From an uncultured Colwellia sp. (GTDB lineage: Bacteria > Pseudomonadota > Gammaproteobacteria > Enterobacterales > Alteromonadaceae), in the NCBI GenBank assembly GCA_913058245.1, contig CAJXQJ010000003.1, forward strand, positions 169,612 through 233,611: a stretch of DNA of 64,000 bases. The letters are read 5' to 3'. Of this stretch, positions 34,616 through 43,155 are shown in pieces (the first letter of the stretch is position 1; each line of letters starts with the position of its first letter). Below the pieces are notes generated by a model, which did not search any database, was not told where the DNA came from, and worked only from the letters and a program-made list of their open reading frames with translations. The position numbers and the translations under genes were made by a program.

Positions 34616-35415
34616 GGTTGATCTCCGGTTGGGACATTCATTTTGGGCTGGGGTGATTGGTTATCAAAATCACTATTTTTACGTTTGCTAAACATAGGTT
34701 TAATCATTTTGTAGTAGGTTAGTACTAAACCACTGAATGCTGCGAATAATGCCAGTAGTGCAATAATAAATAAAAACCAATTGCTGACATTACCGCCGTC
34801 GTCATAGTCCATAACATGAAAACGAAACATCCAATCAAATATGCGCCAAAATTCGTGACGCTTAGTAACAACTTTGCCATTAGTAGCTGAGATATATAAA
34901 GCCGGGCTACCAAAATTATCGAAATTAACTCGCCATGTCGGTAAGTGTCGAGAACTCAATTCGAAAGGTGGATTTTCAATAATTAATTCGGCGTTAATTA
35001 CTTCGCCATCATCTGCATAAAAGTGTTTTGCTACGGCGATAGCTGACTGTTCATCTATTGGTGATAGTAATTTACCGTTGCTTGCATCAAGCATAAAAGC
35101 TTGTTTATCAATATTAAAACGATAAACCTCGCGATTAACCAACATGCCAACACTTAAATTTTCAGCCTGTGGATATTGCTGAAATAACGCTTGTGTTGGG
35201 TAGGTTAAATTATCGGGTTTTATTTTAGTTTGATGATTAACGATCAGGCTGTCACCGTGAATATAGTCGATATCGAAAAAGACCATATAAGCGCCAGTAA
35301 CAGACCAAATAACAAATTGCGCACCAATAAATAACATCAGCCATTTGTGGAGTTTATGGCTGAGTTTAAATAACTTTTTTGGTTTTCTTACAGTTTTAAT
35401 TGTGATTTTCTCCAC
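34612..35415 (-). CDS. PepSY-domain membrane protein (first)
   Basis: 267 aa from a GTG at 35415, overlapping the cusA end by 28 bp. 'SHKLHKWLMLFIGAQFVIWSVTGAYMV' is the PepSY_TM start, 'TWRVNFDNFGSPALYISATNGKVVTKRHE' the PepSY part, and 'FLFIIALLALFAAFSGLVLTYY' the last helix. Paralogous to the gene that follows. Together with it, it may transfer electrons to, or act as an accessory of, the copper efflux pump; this is an inference from gene order. Confidence 0.85.
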   Translation of the reverse strand: MEKITIKTVRKPKKLFKLSHKLHKWLMLFIGAQFVIWSVTGAYMVFFDIDYIHGDSLIVNHQTKIKPDNLTYPTQALFQQYPQAENLSVGMLVNREVYRFNIDKQAFMLDASNGKLLSPIDEQSAIAVAKHFYADDGEVINAELIIENPPFELSSRHLPTWRVNFDNFGSPALYISATNGKVVTKRHEFWRIFDWMFRFHVMDYDDGGNVSNWFLFIIALLALFAAFSGLVLTYYKMIKPMFSKRKNSDFDNQSPQPKMNVPTGDQP

Positions 35416-38400
35416 AAAAGATAAACGGCTGGCAACACAAGTAAGGTTAATATTATTGCACTGACCATACCGCCGACCATAGGTGCAGCAATACGACTCA
35501 TAACTTCTGAACCCGTTCCTTCGCCATATAGTATCGGCAATAATCCAATAATAACAGTGGCAACTGTCATCATTACTGGCCGAACACGCATGCCAGCGCC
35601 TTGTAGAATAGCATGAGTTAATTCCTTCATAGTAAAAGGAATATTGTTAGTTTGATGTTGCTCAATACTTTCTTTAAAAGCTTGGTTTAAATACACGAGC
35701 ATTATCACGCCAATTTCTACCGCAACCCCAGCTAGAGCAATAAAACCAACGCCGACAGCAACCGAAAAATTGAAACCTTCGAGGTACATTAACCAAATGC
35801 CGCCGATCATCGCTAAAGGCAATGTGGCAATGATAATGGCAACTTCAACCAAGTTACGAAAATTTAAGTACAACAAAATAACAATAATTGTCAAAGTTAA
35901 TGGTAATACGTAAGTTAACTTGGCTTTTGCTCGTTCCATATATTCATATTGTCCCGCCCATGTAATTGAATAACCAGCAGGTAAGGTTAATTCTTCTGCT
36001 AAACGTTTTTTTGCCCTTTCAACATAGGTGCCAACATCAATACCTTCAATATCAATTAAGCTCCAGCCATTAATGCGTGCATTTTCACTTTTAATACTTG
36101 GAGGACCATCCTCAACATATACATTAGCTACGTCGGCCAATGAAATTCGTTGTCCAGTTGGTGTAACTATGGGCAGCAATTGTAACTGTTCGGGTGAGTC
36201 GCGGTAATCTTGCGGGTAGCGTAAATTAACTGGATAACGCTCTAGGCCTTCCACTGTTTGTGTTACATTCATACCACCAATAGCGGTCGCAACCACTTGT
36301 TGGACATCAGCAATATTTAAACCATAACGCGCCGCTTTATTTCGGTTAATATCAACTTTAATATAACGACCACCTGCAACTCGCTCGGAATAAACTGAGG
36401 CCGTACCCGGTTGGTCTTTGAGAATACTTTCAATATCTAAGCCGATATTTTGAATAACCTTCAAATCACTACCGGCGATTTTTATACCGACTGGAGTTTT
36501 AATTCCTGTTGCTAGCATATCAATACGAGTTTTGATCGGCATCACCCAAGCATTGGTTAAACCCGGAAACTTTACGATGGCATCAAGCTCTTTACGTAAT
36601 TCATCGGTAGTGAGTCCAACTCGCCATTGTGATTTTGGTTTAAGTTGAATAAAGGTTTCGACCATAGTTAATGGTGCTGGATCGGTTGCTGTTTCAGCTC
36701 GGCCAACTTTACCAAAAACCGAATTTACCTCAGGAATTGTGCGAATAAGTTTATCCGTTTGTTGAAGTATTTCCCGTGCTTTTCCTATTGATATGCCAGG
36801 GTAAGTGGTCGGCATATACATTAAGTCACCTTCATCAAGCGGTGGAATAAATTCACTGCCAATCTTGTTAACAGGAGAAAAGCCAATCAAAGTTACAAAC
36901 AAAGCACCAAGTAGGGTGGTTTTTGGGAAGCGTAAAACGGATTTTAATAATGGCATGTAGCCTGTAATTAAAGCTCTGTTGACTGGATTCTTACGTTCGG
37001 AAATAACTTTGCCACGAATGAAGTAGCCCATTAATACCGGCACTAAAGTAATGGCTAAACCGGCTGATGCCGCCATAGCATAAGTTTTTGTATAGGCAAG
37101 CGGGCTAAACATTCGACCTTCCTGTGCTTCTAGGATAAATACCGGCATAAAACTTACGGTAATAATTAATAAGCTAAAGAATAATGCTGGGCCAACTTCA
37201 GAGGCTGATTTAGCAACAATTTGCCAACGATTTTGTTCGGTTAACGGTGTTTTCTCCATATGTTTATGCATATTTTCTATCATAACTATGGCGCCGTCAG
37301 TCATGGCTCCAATGGCAATCGCGATACCACCAAGTGACATGATGTTGGCATTAATACCCTGAAAATACATAATGATAAATGACACTAAAATACCGAGCGG
37401 TAAGCTAATTACTGCTACTATTGAAGAGCGAACATGGAATAAGAACACCACGCAAACAATGGCAACAACTGCTAATTCTTCAATAAGCTTTGACCATAGG
37501 TTATCAACGGCGCGTTCAATTAAACCAGAACGATCATAAACAGTGACAACCTCAACACCGGCAGGTAAACCTTGCTGTAGACTTTTAAGCTTTTCTTTAA
37601 CACCTGCAATAGTCTGCTGAGCATTAGCCCCAAAACGCATTACTACCACACCGCCAACGGTTTCTCCTTCACCATTTAATTCGGCGATACCACGGCGCAT
37701 TTGTGGCCCTAAATTTATATCGGCAACATCTTTAAGTTGTAATGGTACGCCTTTAACATTCATTCCTAATGGGATTGCTGATAAGTCATCAATGCTTTTT
37801 ATATAACCTGAAGCGGTGACCATATATTCTGCTTCGGCCATTTCTACCACAGAAGCACCTACTTCTTGATTGCCTTGTTTAATAGCGGTTTGAATTAAGC
37901 TTAATGGAATACCATAGGCGCGCAACTTATCTGGGTTGACGGAAATTTGATATTGCTTAACCATGCCGCCAATTGCGGCGACTTCAGAAACACCAGCTAC
38001 GGTTTGTAGTTCAAACTTTAGAAACCAATCTTGAATTGAGCGCAGCTGACTAATGTCGTGCTGGCCGGTTTTATCAACTAATGCATAAAGGTAAACCCAA
38101 CCAACTCCTGTGGCGTCTGGACCTAGCTGTGGCTTGGCATTACTTGGCAAGTCAGCAGCAACTTGTGATAAATACTCTAATACTCGGCTACGCGCCCAGT
38201 ATAAGTCTGTGTCATCATCAAAAATTACATAGACATAAGAGTCGCCGAAAAATGAATAACCACGTACGGTGCGAGCACCAGGTACGGAAAGCATTGCAGT
38301 GGTTAATGGATAGGTGACTTGGTCTTCCACCACTTGTGGCGCTTGCCCAGGATAGCTGGTTTTAATAATTACCTGTACATCCGATAAGTCCGGGATGGCA

Positions 38401-38510
38401 TCTATTGGTGTATTTTTAAAAGCGAATATACCGGCACCAACAATGAGCAAGGTGATTAGTAAGACAAAAAATCGATTAAAGACCGACCAATGAATAATAC
38501 GTTCTATCAT
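35388..38510 (-). CDS. cusA: CusA-type Cu(I)/Ag(I) RND efflux permease
   Basis: 1040 aa. All three Met residues of the CusA metal relay are conserved by pattern: 'LMYMPTTYPG' (Met573 of E. coli), 'MVETFIQLKP' (Met623) and 'RIDMLATGIKTPVGIKI' (Met672). TM4 has 'AIGAMTDGAIVMIENMHKH'. 'GSEVMSRIAAPMVGGM' near the end is also CusA/CzcA-like. It exports Cu(I)/Ag(I) across the envelope with the CusB adaptor and CusC channel encoded upstream (operon order C-B-A). The Met relay argues for Cu/Ag, not Co/Zn/Cd. Confidence 0.95.
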   Translation of the reverse strand: MIERIIHWSVFNRFFVLLITLLIVGAGIFAFKNTPIDAIPDLSDVQVIIKTSYPGQAPQVVEDQVTYPLTTAMLSVPGARTVRGYSFFGDSYVYVIFDDDTDLYWARSRVLEYLSQVAADLPSNAKPQLGPDATGVGWVYLYALVDKTGQHDISQLRSIQDWFLKFELQTVAGVSEVAAIGGMVKQYQISVNPDKLRAYGIPLSLIQTAIKQGNQEVGASVVEMAEAEYMVTASGYIKSIDDLSAIPLGMNVKGVPLQLKDVADINLGPQMRRGIAELNGEGETVGGVVVMRFGANAQQTIAGVKEKLKSLQQGLPAGVEVVTVYDRSGLIERAVDNLWSKLIEELAVVAIVCVVFLFHVRSSIVAVISLPLGILVSFIIMYFQGINANIMSLGGIAIAIGAMTDGAIVMIENMHKHMEKTPLTEQNRWQIVAKSASEVGPALFFSLLIITVSFMPVFILEAQEGRMFSPLAYTKTYAMAASAGLAITLVPVLMGYFIRGKVISERKNPVNRALITGYMPLLKSVLRFPKTTLLGALFVTLIGFSPVNKIGSEFIPPLDEGDLMYMPTTYPGISIGKAREILQQTDKLIRTIPEVNSVFGKVGRAETATDPAPLTMVETFIQLKPKSQWRVGLTTDELRKELDAIVKFPGLTNAWVMPIKTRIDMLATGIKTPVGIKIAGSDLKVIQNIGLDIESILKDQPGTASVYSERVAGGRYIKVDINRNKAARYGLNIADVQQVVATAIGGMNVTQTVEGLERYPVNLRYPQDYRDSPEQLQLLPIVTPTGQRISLADVANVYVEDGPPSIKSENARINGWSLIDIEGIDVGTYVERAKKRLAEELTLPAGYSITWAGQYEYMERAKAKLTYVLPLTLTIIVILLYLNFRNLVEVAIIIATLPLAMIGGIWLMYLEGFNFSVAVGVGFIALAGVAVEIGVIMLVYLNQAFKESIEQHQTNNIPFTMKELTHAILQGAGMRVRPVMMTVATVIIGLLPILYGEGTGSEVMSRIAAPMVGGMVSAIILTLLVLPAVYLLWRKSQLKL

Positions 38511-38531
38511 AATAAATTCCTTGGTCTGTGA

Positions 38532-40055
38532 TTAATGTGTATCAGTCGTTGAATGAATAGTGATTACCATGAATTCGCCATTTTCAACTGCAAAGGTGAA
38601 GTCAATTTCATCACCTACTTTGAACGGTAAAAGATCAATATTGCTGGCGATAAAGAAGTCTAAAGTAGCAGCAGGGCGTTGCCATTTCTCTATAGCGCCA
38701 CGGCTAATATTTATGATGCGGTTGTCTAGATCTATCTGGTTAATTGTGCCGCTAACTTGCGCATGAGCAACAGCTTGAACACTATTTTCCATATCCATAT
38801 CCATATCCATATCCATATCCATATCCATATCCATGGCAGACATACGTTTGAAGTCAGAGGTTTTACTGGACTCGGAATCAAGTAGAAATTGTGCTGAAGT
38901 AACTATGGTATCGCTAGCAGTTAAACCTGAAAGTACTTCAATTTGCTTGCCATCACTGCGGCCAACATCGACAGCAATTGATTTAAATTGTCCATCCCCG
39001 ATGGCGAGTACCACACGGTCTTGAGTTCCCGTACGTATTAATGCTTCTTTTGGAATAACAATGGTTTCCGCGCTAGGTTTTCCGTCAATAATTACTTGTG
39101 CAAACATATTAGGCTTTAAGGCAAGATCTTGGTTATTAAAACGTAAACGTACTTTCATGGTGCGGGTTTGGCTGTCTAAAGTTGGATAAATATAATCAAC
39201 ATCGCCTTGCCAAATTTTGCCCGGTAAGAAATCAAGTGTCATCGCAACTTTGTCTCCAACAAAAACAAAACCAGCTTGGCGCTCTAAAATTTCAGCTTCC
39301 ACCCAAACTTCTGTCAGATCGCCAATTGAGAACAACATGGTGCCGGGTTGTACATAGAAGCCTTCACGTACGGATAGGTTTTCAACTACGCCAGACTGTG
39401 GCGCATAGAAAGTCACCTGCTGCTGTACTTTGCGACTGCGTTGCAATTCTTCAATCGCACTTTGTGGAATATTCAGCGCCAATAAACGGTTTTTAGCAGC
39501 ATTAACTAATCGTTTATTTTTACGAGTGAGTGCCAATACAAACTCTTCCTGTGCGTTAACCAATTCAGGAGAATATAAAGAATAGATTGCCTGCCCTTTT
39601 TCAACCGTGTCACCGACTGAATTAATGTTCAGTGTTTCTATCCAGCCTTTTACTCGTGGGTGAATATGCACTAATTTATCTTGATTGTAATTCACATAAC
39701 CAACGGTTTTTATTTGCGTTTGTAAGCTAGAAAGTTTTACTCTATCAGTACGAACACCGATGTTATTAACGACACTTGGATTTATTTTTACCGTGCCTGC
39801 TTCTGTGTCCATAGCACCATCATTTGCATATACAGGGACCAACTCCATGCCCATTGGTGAAAGGCCAGGTTTATCTTTGCGAAAGTTAGCATCCATAGGA
39901 GCCACCCAATAAAGTGGTTCATCAGCACCTGAGTCGGTCATGGTGTTATTATTTTGGTCGTGACTGTAAAAATTCAAACTTAGCCAAGCACCGAATAAAA
40001 TGCTCGGTATTGTGATAATGGCAACTTTGAAAATTCGTTTAGTATTTATTGTCAT
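38532..40055 (-). CDS. cusB: CusB-type efflux adaptor with (Met-Asp)7 run and degenerate CusF-like domain
   Basis: 507 aa. After an N-terminal helix comes a heavy-metal-binding segment 'LYWVAPMDANFRKDKPGLSP' and 'GMELVPVY' (residues 47-75), then membrane-fusion domains ('VHIHPRVKGWIETLNINSVGDTVEKG'; lipoyl halves), a beta-barrel, and a linker at about 406-421 consisting of seven Met-Asp dipeptides. The last 80 residues are CusF-like ('SGTINQIDLDNRIINISRGAIEKW', 'PAATLDFFIA'). Compared with CusF, the metal ligands His36, Trp44, Met47 and Met49 appear to be Arg, Arg, Ala and Leu. The CusF fold thus seems kept but its Cu site lost. Operon position: between cusC and cusA. Confidence 0.93.
   Translation of the reverse strand: MTINTKRIFKVAIITIPSILFGAWLSLNFYSHDQNNNTMTDSGADEPLYWVAPMDANFRKDKPGLSPMGMELVPVYANDGAMDTEAGTVKINPSVVNNIGVRTDRVKLSSLQTQIKTVGYVNYNQDKLVHIHPRVKGWIETLNINSVGDTVEKGQAIYSLYSPELVNAQEEFVLALTRKNKRLVNAAKNRLLALNIPQSAIEELQRSRKVQQQVTFYAPQSGVVENLSVREGFYVQPGTMLFSIGDLTEVWVEAEILERQAGFVFVGDKVAMTLDFLPGKIWQGDVDYIYPTLDSQTRTMKVRLRFNNQDLALKPNMFAQVIIDGKPSAETIVIPKEALIRTGTQDRVVLAIGDGQFKSIAVDVGRSDGKQIEVLSGLTASDTIVTSAQFLLDSESSKTSDFKRMSAMDMDMDMDMDMDMDMENSVQAVAHAQVSGTINQIDLDNRIINISRGAIEKWQRPAATLDFFIASNIDLLPFKVGDEIDFTFAVENGEFMVITIHSTTDTH
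38789..38836. repeat. Hexanucleotide microsatellite (ATATCC)7 inside cusB
   Basis: Seven perfect ATATCC units (38791-38832) plus flanking partial units. On the coding (minus) strand this reads ATGGAT repeated, i.e. Met-Asp repeats. Since the unit is 6 bp, slippage changes the protein by two residues without frameshift. Confidence 0.95.
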
Positions 40056-40070
40056 GTGTAATTCCTGTGG

Positions 40071-41522
40071 CTATTTAGTCAAAGTAGCTTGGTTAGTCGA
40101 CGGTGCAGAATGCGCTTTGCTAAAAACGTAATTGAGTTCTAAATGTAATTTTTGTTGGGCAACTTTAATCGTTAAGTGATCAATAGTGGCGTCTAGTTCA
40201 TCAATGCGGGCGCGAACTATTTCGCCAAAATCGCCGCTGTCATTGGTATAGGCGTTTAAGGCAATTTCAGCTTGTTGATGAAATTGTGGTAAAAGTTTTT
40301 CTTCGTAAAGTTTTTGGCGTTTGTTAAGTTGTAATAACCGTCCTTTAGCAGATGAAAAAGCTCCCAGAAGTTGCCGTAAGCGCAACTGTTTTTCGGTTTT
40401 AACGGCTTCGGTTTTTGATACTGCAGCTTTTAGCTGTTGGTCTTGCTTGTTTTCAGTGAATAGTGGCACGTCGAAAGTTACACCAACGGAAAAAAGATCA
40501 GCTCGATTATTGTTTTGTGCGTCATTGCCGCGGTAACCATAGCTGGCATTGATACCCCATTCAGGTTGATATTGTTGCTTCGCAATAGACTGCTCAAAAC
40601 GAACCGATTTAATCTTATTGTCTAACGCGACAACACTTGGATGACTGCTGAACGTGTTAACCAGTTCAGCATTGGAGTAATAGCGTTTAGCTATAACATA
40701 GGCTTTGTTTTGCCGGTCAATTATTGGCAGTTCTTTACTTAATACCAAGTTATTATTCAGCCTTGTTATTGATGTCTCTTCTTGTTGCTTTGCAGCCATT
40801 AACCATTGGTTTAGTTGTCCAAGGTAAGCATTTTTTTGCTGAGAAAATTGTACTAATTTATCGTCAATTCTGCTTAATTCCAGCTCGGCACGAATAATGT
40901 CTTGCTGTTGAGCTTGGCCAATAGTGGCTGAGTAACGCGCTTCTGCTACGGCAATTAATTGTGAGAACAGGCTTTTATTTTCTTCAATGAGCGCAATACT
41001 TTGCTGCATTTGATACGCGTTGAGCCATAACATGCCAACGGTTAGTGTTACTTGTTCTCTGCGATCTTGGCGTAGAAAAGGATATTGTTCACTGTCTGAT
41101 TTTAGTTGCTGCCTACGTAAATTGAGGGTATCTCCACGTGGAAATAATTGGCTTACACCTACTTTTAGTTGCGTCATAGGCTCTTGCCCAAAGCGTAATG
41201 TGTCGCTCGCTAGGTTTGCTATACCAATTGATACTTTAGGATCAGGTAAAGTATCTGCTGCAATACTCAATGACTCTAATGCACGTTGTTGATGACGATT
41301 GCCTGTTAACCATGGATCAACAGCTTGTGCTTGTTGAATCGCACTGCGTAAACTTAATGATTGGTCTGCGCTGAATTGATTGTTTGTTTGACTTGCCGCC
41401 GACACAAACGTACTGATGGACAGTGACCATGTCAGCACAGCTAAAAACTTAATGACTAGTTGTTTAATAAAAACACGACTTACTTTTTGCTGATGTTGGC
41501 AAAATATAATTAAAGCTTGCAT
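40071..41522 (-). CDS. CusC-like outer-membrane efflux protein (TolC family)
   Basis: 483 aa from ATG at 41522 (a TTG at 41534 is an alternative, ATG preferred). A basic N-terminus and hydrophobic segment (residues 22-45, 'FLAVLTWSLSISTFVSAAS') form a signal peptide. OEP repeats: 'SLRSAIQQAQAVDPWLTG', 'LPDPKVSIGIANL', 'VGVTFDVPLFTENKQDQQLKAAV'. No lipobox is seen, unlike CusC of E. coli. First large gene of the cus operon, 15 bp before cusB. Confidence 0.9.
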   Translation of the reverse strand: MQALIIFCQHQQKVSRVFIKQLVIKFLAVLTWSLSISTFVSAASQTNNQFSADQSLSLRSAIQQAQAVDPWLTGNRHQQRALESLSIAADTLPDPKVSIGIANLASDTLRFGQEPMTQLKVGVSQLFPRGDTLNLRRQQLKSDSEQYPFLRQDRREQVTLTVGMLWLNAYQMQQSIALIEENKSLFSQLIAVAEARYSATIGQAQQQDIIRAELELSRIDDKLVQFSQQKNAYLGQLNQWLMAAKQQEETSITRLNNNLVLSKELPIIDRQNKAYVIAKRYYSNAELVNTFSSHPSVVALDNKIKSVRFEQSIAKQQYQPEWGINASYGYRGNDAQNNNRADLFSVGVTFDVPLFTENKQDQQLKAAVSKTEAVKTEKQLRLRQLLGAFSSAKGRLLQLNKRQKLYEEKLLPQFHQQAEIALNAYTNDSGDFGEIVRARIDELDATIDHLTIKVAQQKLHLELNYVFSKAHSAPSTNQATLTK

Positions 41523-41658
41523 GGTTTTTCTCAAATTGTTGTTATGAAATTGTGTTTATCGGTAACAGTAAAATTAGCCACATAGCGAGATTACTGAAGA
41601 TAAACACTGAATGTTATTTGGTAGTTTGCCTAAATTTAGACGCACCGATCCTAGGAAA

Positions 41659-42039
41659 TTAAGAAATAGGGGGTTTGAATAGATAACTTAGAAATTGTAC
41701 TTGCGGTAAGGCAATATTTAATCGAATATTTTCTTGTTGTAACGGAGCAACGGTTAATGAAGCTAAACCATTGGTGGCTGAACTAGGGTTGCAACTGGCT
41801 GTTGCACAATCACAGTTCTCTTGGCAGCAATCTGACATCATGTTTGTTGATGATTCGTCATTCATCATAGGCATGTTCATTGCCATATCGTGATCTGAAG
41901 TCATCATTTCATGTGACATTGGCATATCAGACATATTCATCATATCGCAAGACATCATCATGCTGGCAGATGATTGGCCAATAAGGCTAAACATTACCAT
42001 CATGATTAATATAAATTGTTTGCTGAAAAATGATTTCAC
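41659..42039 (-). CDS. Exported Met/Cys-rich protein, likely copper binding, head of the cus operon
   Basis: 126 aa with a signal peptide ('MVMFSLIGQSSAS'). The mature N-terminus is packed with Met/His/Asp ('MMSCDMMNMSDMPMSHEMM', 'HDMAMNMPMMNDESS') and is followed by a Cys cluster 'SDCCQENCDCATASC'. Such thioether/thiolate-rich sequences bind Cu(I)/Ag(I). The C-terminal part is ordinary. Located 136 bp upstream of the CusC-like gene on the same strand, it probably acts as periplasmic metal buffer or sensor. No named family recognised. Confidence 0.8.
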   Translation of the reverse strand: MKSFFSKQFILIMMVMFSLIGQSSASMMMSCDMMNMSDMPMSHEMMTSDHDMAMNMPMMNDESSTNMMSDCCQENCDCATASCNPSSATNGLASLTVAPLQQENIRLNIALPQVQFLSYLFKPPIS

Positions 42040-42232
42040 AATAATTCTAAAATACCTAATTAATACGACAATACTACTTTATGCGTTTGCTAGCTTAAGC
42101 AATAACGTAAAAAATGCAAGCCATTAGCCAAGTAAATCGCAATTGAACTGTATTGTACAAGGCTTTAATATTAGTAAGTATACTACATTTTCTTTTCGTG
42201 AAAACGCGGTACCTATCGCAAAGGTTGCATCT

Positions 42233-42655
42233 ATGGACATTATGACCGAACAACTGCCTATTTCTATTCATGTCAGTGATAGTTTAGTTAGCCAAATTAA
42301 AAATATTGCCGCTATAGCTAATAAACTTGAAGCACAGTTAAATTTTCACACTATGATTGCTAACTGGTATGGGGAAGAAGAAAATATATTGTTGACTAAT
42401 TTTTATCTTGTGTGCGGTGCCGAGTTTGATAGCAACAATGAAAGTGAAGAGCAGGCAGTAAAAAAAGACTTTCTCGCTGACGATGTTTTTTTACTTTCGT
42501 CAGCAAACAATTTATTAAATTGCCATGTAGCGATAACGGCGTCGGAATTATTACTTTTACAGCAAACGCCAAAGTTGTTATCAGGTTATCTTGGCAAAAA
42601 GTTAACCAAAGTATTAAATTTAATTGCTAATCAACAAGGTTTTGAAAATATTTAA
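42233..42655 (+). CDS. Hypothetical soluble protein
   Basis: 140 aa from the ATG at 42233 (AAAGG 8 nt upstream); the longer frame to 42143 needs a TTG and has no ribosome site. 'TEQLPISIHVSDSLVSQIKNIA' start, mixed alpha/beta, no signal or membrane helix. No family recognised. It is divergent from the cus operon (194 bp apart) and precedes the two tandem small-RNA-like units. A role in copper response is possible only by position. Confidence 0.6.
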   Translation: MDIMTEQLPISIHVSDSLVSQIKNIAAIANKLEAQLNFHTMIANWYGEEENILLTNFYLVCGAEFDSNNESEEQAVKKDFLADDVFLLSSANNLLNCHVAITASELLLLQQTPKLLSGYLGKKLTKVLNLIANQQGFENI

Positions 42656-42774
42656 CTGATTTATATTTGCTTGTAGAGTACTGAATTTGGAGGTTCTAAA
42701 TAGTTTTTAAATTTTATCTCAATTAATTTTAAATAAAATTGAACTAACAACTACGAAGGCACTCATACTTAGCA

Positions 42775-42854
42775 GAGATTCTCCCTCGGTTTTTGTTTTA
42801 TTAAATTGCATTTTATTTATGTTATACGCTCCTCAATTGAGGGGCGTTTTTTTT
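42775..42854 (+). ncRNA. Candidate small RNA, tandem copy 1
   Basis: A non-coding unit: TTGAAC at 42739-42744 and CATACT at 42764-42769 may be -35/-10 (spacer 19, imperfect), followed by AGAGATTCTCCCTCGGTTTT (42774-42793), a U-rich middle, and a perfect intrinsic terminator (stem CGCTCCTC/GAGGGGCG, 42827-42846, then eight T). A second similar unit starts 182 bp later. The conserved core is CU-rich (UUCUCCC), like Hfq sRNA seeds that target ribosome sites. No reading frame is conserved. 5' end position is estimated. Confidence 0.65.
42827..42854 (+). terminator. Intrinsic terminator of sRNA-like copy 1
   Basis: CGCTCCTCAATTGAGGGGCG with one G-T pair, then eight T (42847-42854). Confidence 0.9.
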
Positions 42855-42948
42855 GTCTGTGAATTCTGCTGAGCTACGGCTAAAAATTATTTAATATTTT
42901 TCAAAACAAATTTGAACTTATTGTAAATACAAGGCTCTGACTTAATAA

Positions 42949-43036
42949 GAGATTCTCCCCCTCGGTTTTGTTTTAAAAGTTTTTATGTTTTGTTTTATAT
43001 TTTGTATGTGCTCCTCAAATGAGGGGCATTTTTTTT
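42949..43036 (+). ncRNA. Candidate small RNA, tandem copy 2
   Basis: Parallel to copy 1: TTGAAC at 42912-42917, then AGAGATTCTCCCCCTCGG (42948-42965), GTTTTGTTTTA, U-rich middle, and terminator TGCTCCTC-AAAT-GAGGGGCA (43009-43028) with eight T. The CCCCCTC of its 5' core could alternatively pair with GAGGGG of the terminator arm. The two copies share the promoter-like block AAGGCNCT, the core and the terminator, but differ in the middle. The duplicated gene pair resembles tandem sRNA sets of other gammaproteobacteria; I recognise no Rfam family. Confidence 0.65.
43009..43036 (+). terminator. Intrinsic terminator of sRNA-like copy 2
   Basis: TGCTCCTC/GAGGGGCA stem with AAAT loop and eight T (43029-43036). 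Confidence 0.9.
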
Positions 43037-43155
43037 GCCCGTAATTAAGTAATTTTAAAGCCATACCTTGAAGTTATACTTGCCATCTATTTAGGAATGA
43101 AAATAGTTTTAGGAAAGCGATATACTGGAACAAATACTTTGGATTTGGATACCTT

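Noticed and set aside
38789..38836. Repeat considered as CRISPR or phase-variable frameshift
   Set aside because: Six-bp units without spacers; unit length keeps the frame, so no CRISPR and no on/off switching.
42656..43140. Tandem elements considered as CsrB/RsmZ or riboswitch
   Set aside because: No repeated GGA motifs, no reading frame between the copies; each copy ends in its own terminator, so sRNA is preferred.
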